Shown here: piece after piece, positions 5,291 through 5,505 of the stretch | Layout of the letters: each line of letters begins with the position of its first letter | How positions within the stretch are numbered: the stretch's first letter is position 1 | Origin: an uncultured Eubacteriales bacterium | GTDB lineage: Bacteria > Bacillota > Clostridia > Oscillospirales > Acutalibacteraceae | Direction: 5' to 3' | Length of the DNA: 5,505 nt | Assembly: GCA_934463265.1 (NCBI GenBank) | Contig: CAKSIU010000042.1 | Location: 1 to 5,505, forward strand | Notes under the pieces: model-generated | Seen by the model: the letters and a program-made list of their open reading frames with translations, nothing else | Told to the model about the DNA's origin: nothing | Databases searched by the model: none | Program-made: the position numbers and the translations under genes

Positions 5291-5505
5291 ATGGACTTAA
5301 TTTATACAGACGAAAATCGGATTGATATTGGGATTTTGAAAGATTACGAACTTGATTTCTAGATTGGCTCGGAAAATAGCTTTCAAATTACAACAAGTAC
5401 AGAAAACAACGTGATTCCGATAGGAGGCTATTTCTATTTTGAAAATACGGAATATGGTGGAAAAATTACACAGTTAAAAGTTGATACAGCTCAAAATCAA
5501 CTGTT
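5291..5505 (+). pseudogene. Phage tail protein, Gp37-like, amber-interrupted and cut by the right edge
   Basis: The translation MDLIYTDENRIDIGILKDYELDF, stop, IGSENSFQITT...GGYFYFENTEYGGKITQLKVDT resembles the start of siphophage tail proteins of the ReqiPepy6 Gp37-like group. As I remember them, these begin with a similar MDLIY-like segment, then DYxxDLAxGSDxNxF, then an EGTEYGG motif. These are virion tail-tip proteins. The TAG at 5360-5362 falls between LDF and IGSEN, where relatives have a sense codon, and the frame continues normally after it. No tail gene precedes it here; upstream is a non-coding, GC-rich interval, so it may be a prophage remnant. A recoded amber codon is the alternative. 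The family name is from memory; the interruption is seen directly. Confidence 0.55.

Noticed and set aside
1..5505. CRISPR array, tRNA, rRNA or complete insertion sequence
   Set aside because: I saw no regularly spaced repeats, no cloverleaf with a CCA-type end, no rRNA signature words and no transposase-like protein on either strand.

Overview
The window looks like accessory DNA from a low-GC Gram-positive bacterium of the class Clostridia, most likely a gut-type Lachnospiraceae or Oscillospiraceae relative. The grounds are AT-rich genes, strong AGGAG-type ribosome binding sites, sigma-A promoters close to consensus, intrinsic terminators with U-tracts, and a surface protein of a DUF6273/MBG/KTGD-anchor style that I associate with gut Clostridia. 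The assignment is inference; no rRNA, tRNA or housekeeping gene is present to fix it.

Left part (1-2335). The first ~60 bases hold a good promoter and a Shine-Dalgarno sequence on the minus strand, serving a gene beyond the left edge. A plus-strand frame runs straight through that promoter into a large surface protein (to 2297). It begins in the middle of a DUF6273-like domain and has no signal peptide, so it is probably a 5'-truncated gene. Behind the truncated domain come MBG/YDG-type beta-sandwich modules, an acidic Ser/Glu-rich stalk and a C-terminal KTGD plus transmembrane anchor. A strong terminator (2302-2335) closes it. The DUF6273-like part (about 150-340) is much richer in G+C than the rest and is followed by two small GC-rich hairpins. 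This is compatible with, but does not prove, a diversity-generating-retroelement (DGR) target.

Middle part (2336-4981). After about 420 bases with two promoters and a possible broken membrane-protein gene comes an apparent transcription unit of exported proteins of unknown function. The first gene (2761-3431) is split by a -1 frame change near 3030; joined, it would encode a 223-residue protein with a signal peptide and two hydrophobic segments. The second (3481-4854, 457 residues) has a signal peptide, a long Gly/Ala-rich glycine-zipper-like core, a hydrophobic helix and a C-terminal domain with six cysteines, and it ends in the residues KDEL. A strong terminator (4942-4981) ends the unit. 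These two genes are the best candidate here for something undescribed: a possible exported membrane-active pair.

Right part (4982-5505). A non-coding stretch contains a GC-rich island with two adjacent perfect hairpins that could refold into one competing helix. It precedes the start of a phage tail (Gp37-like) gene with a good ribosome binding site but an in-frame amber codon after 23 codons; the right edge cuts this gene. Truncation, frameshift and nonsense codon together suggest a decaying, recombined accessory region, perhaps bordering a degenerate prophage.
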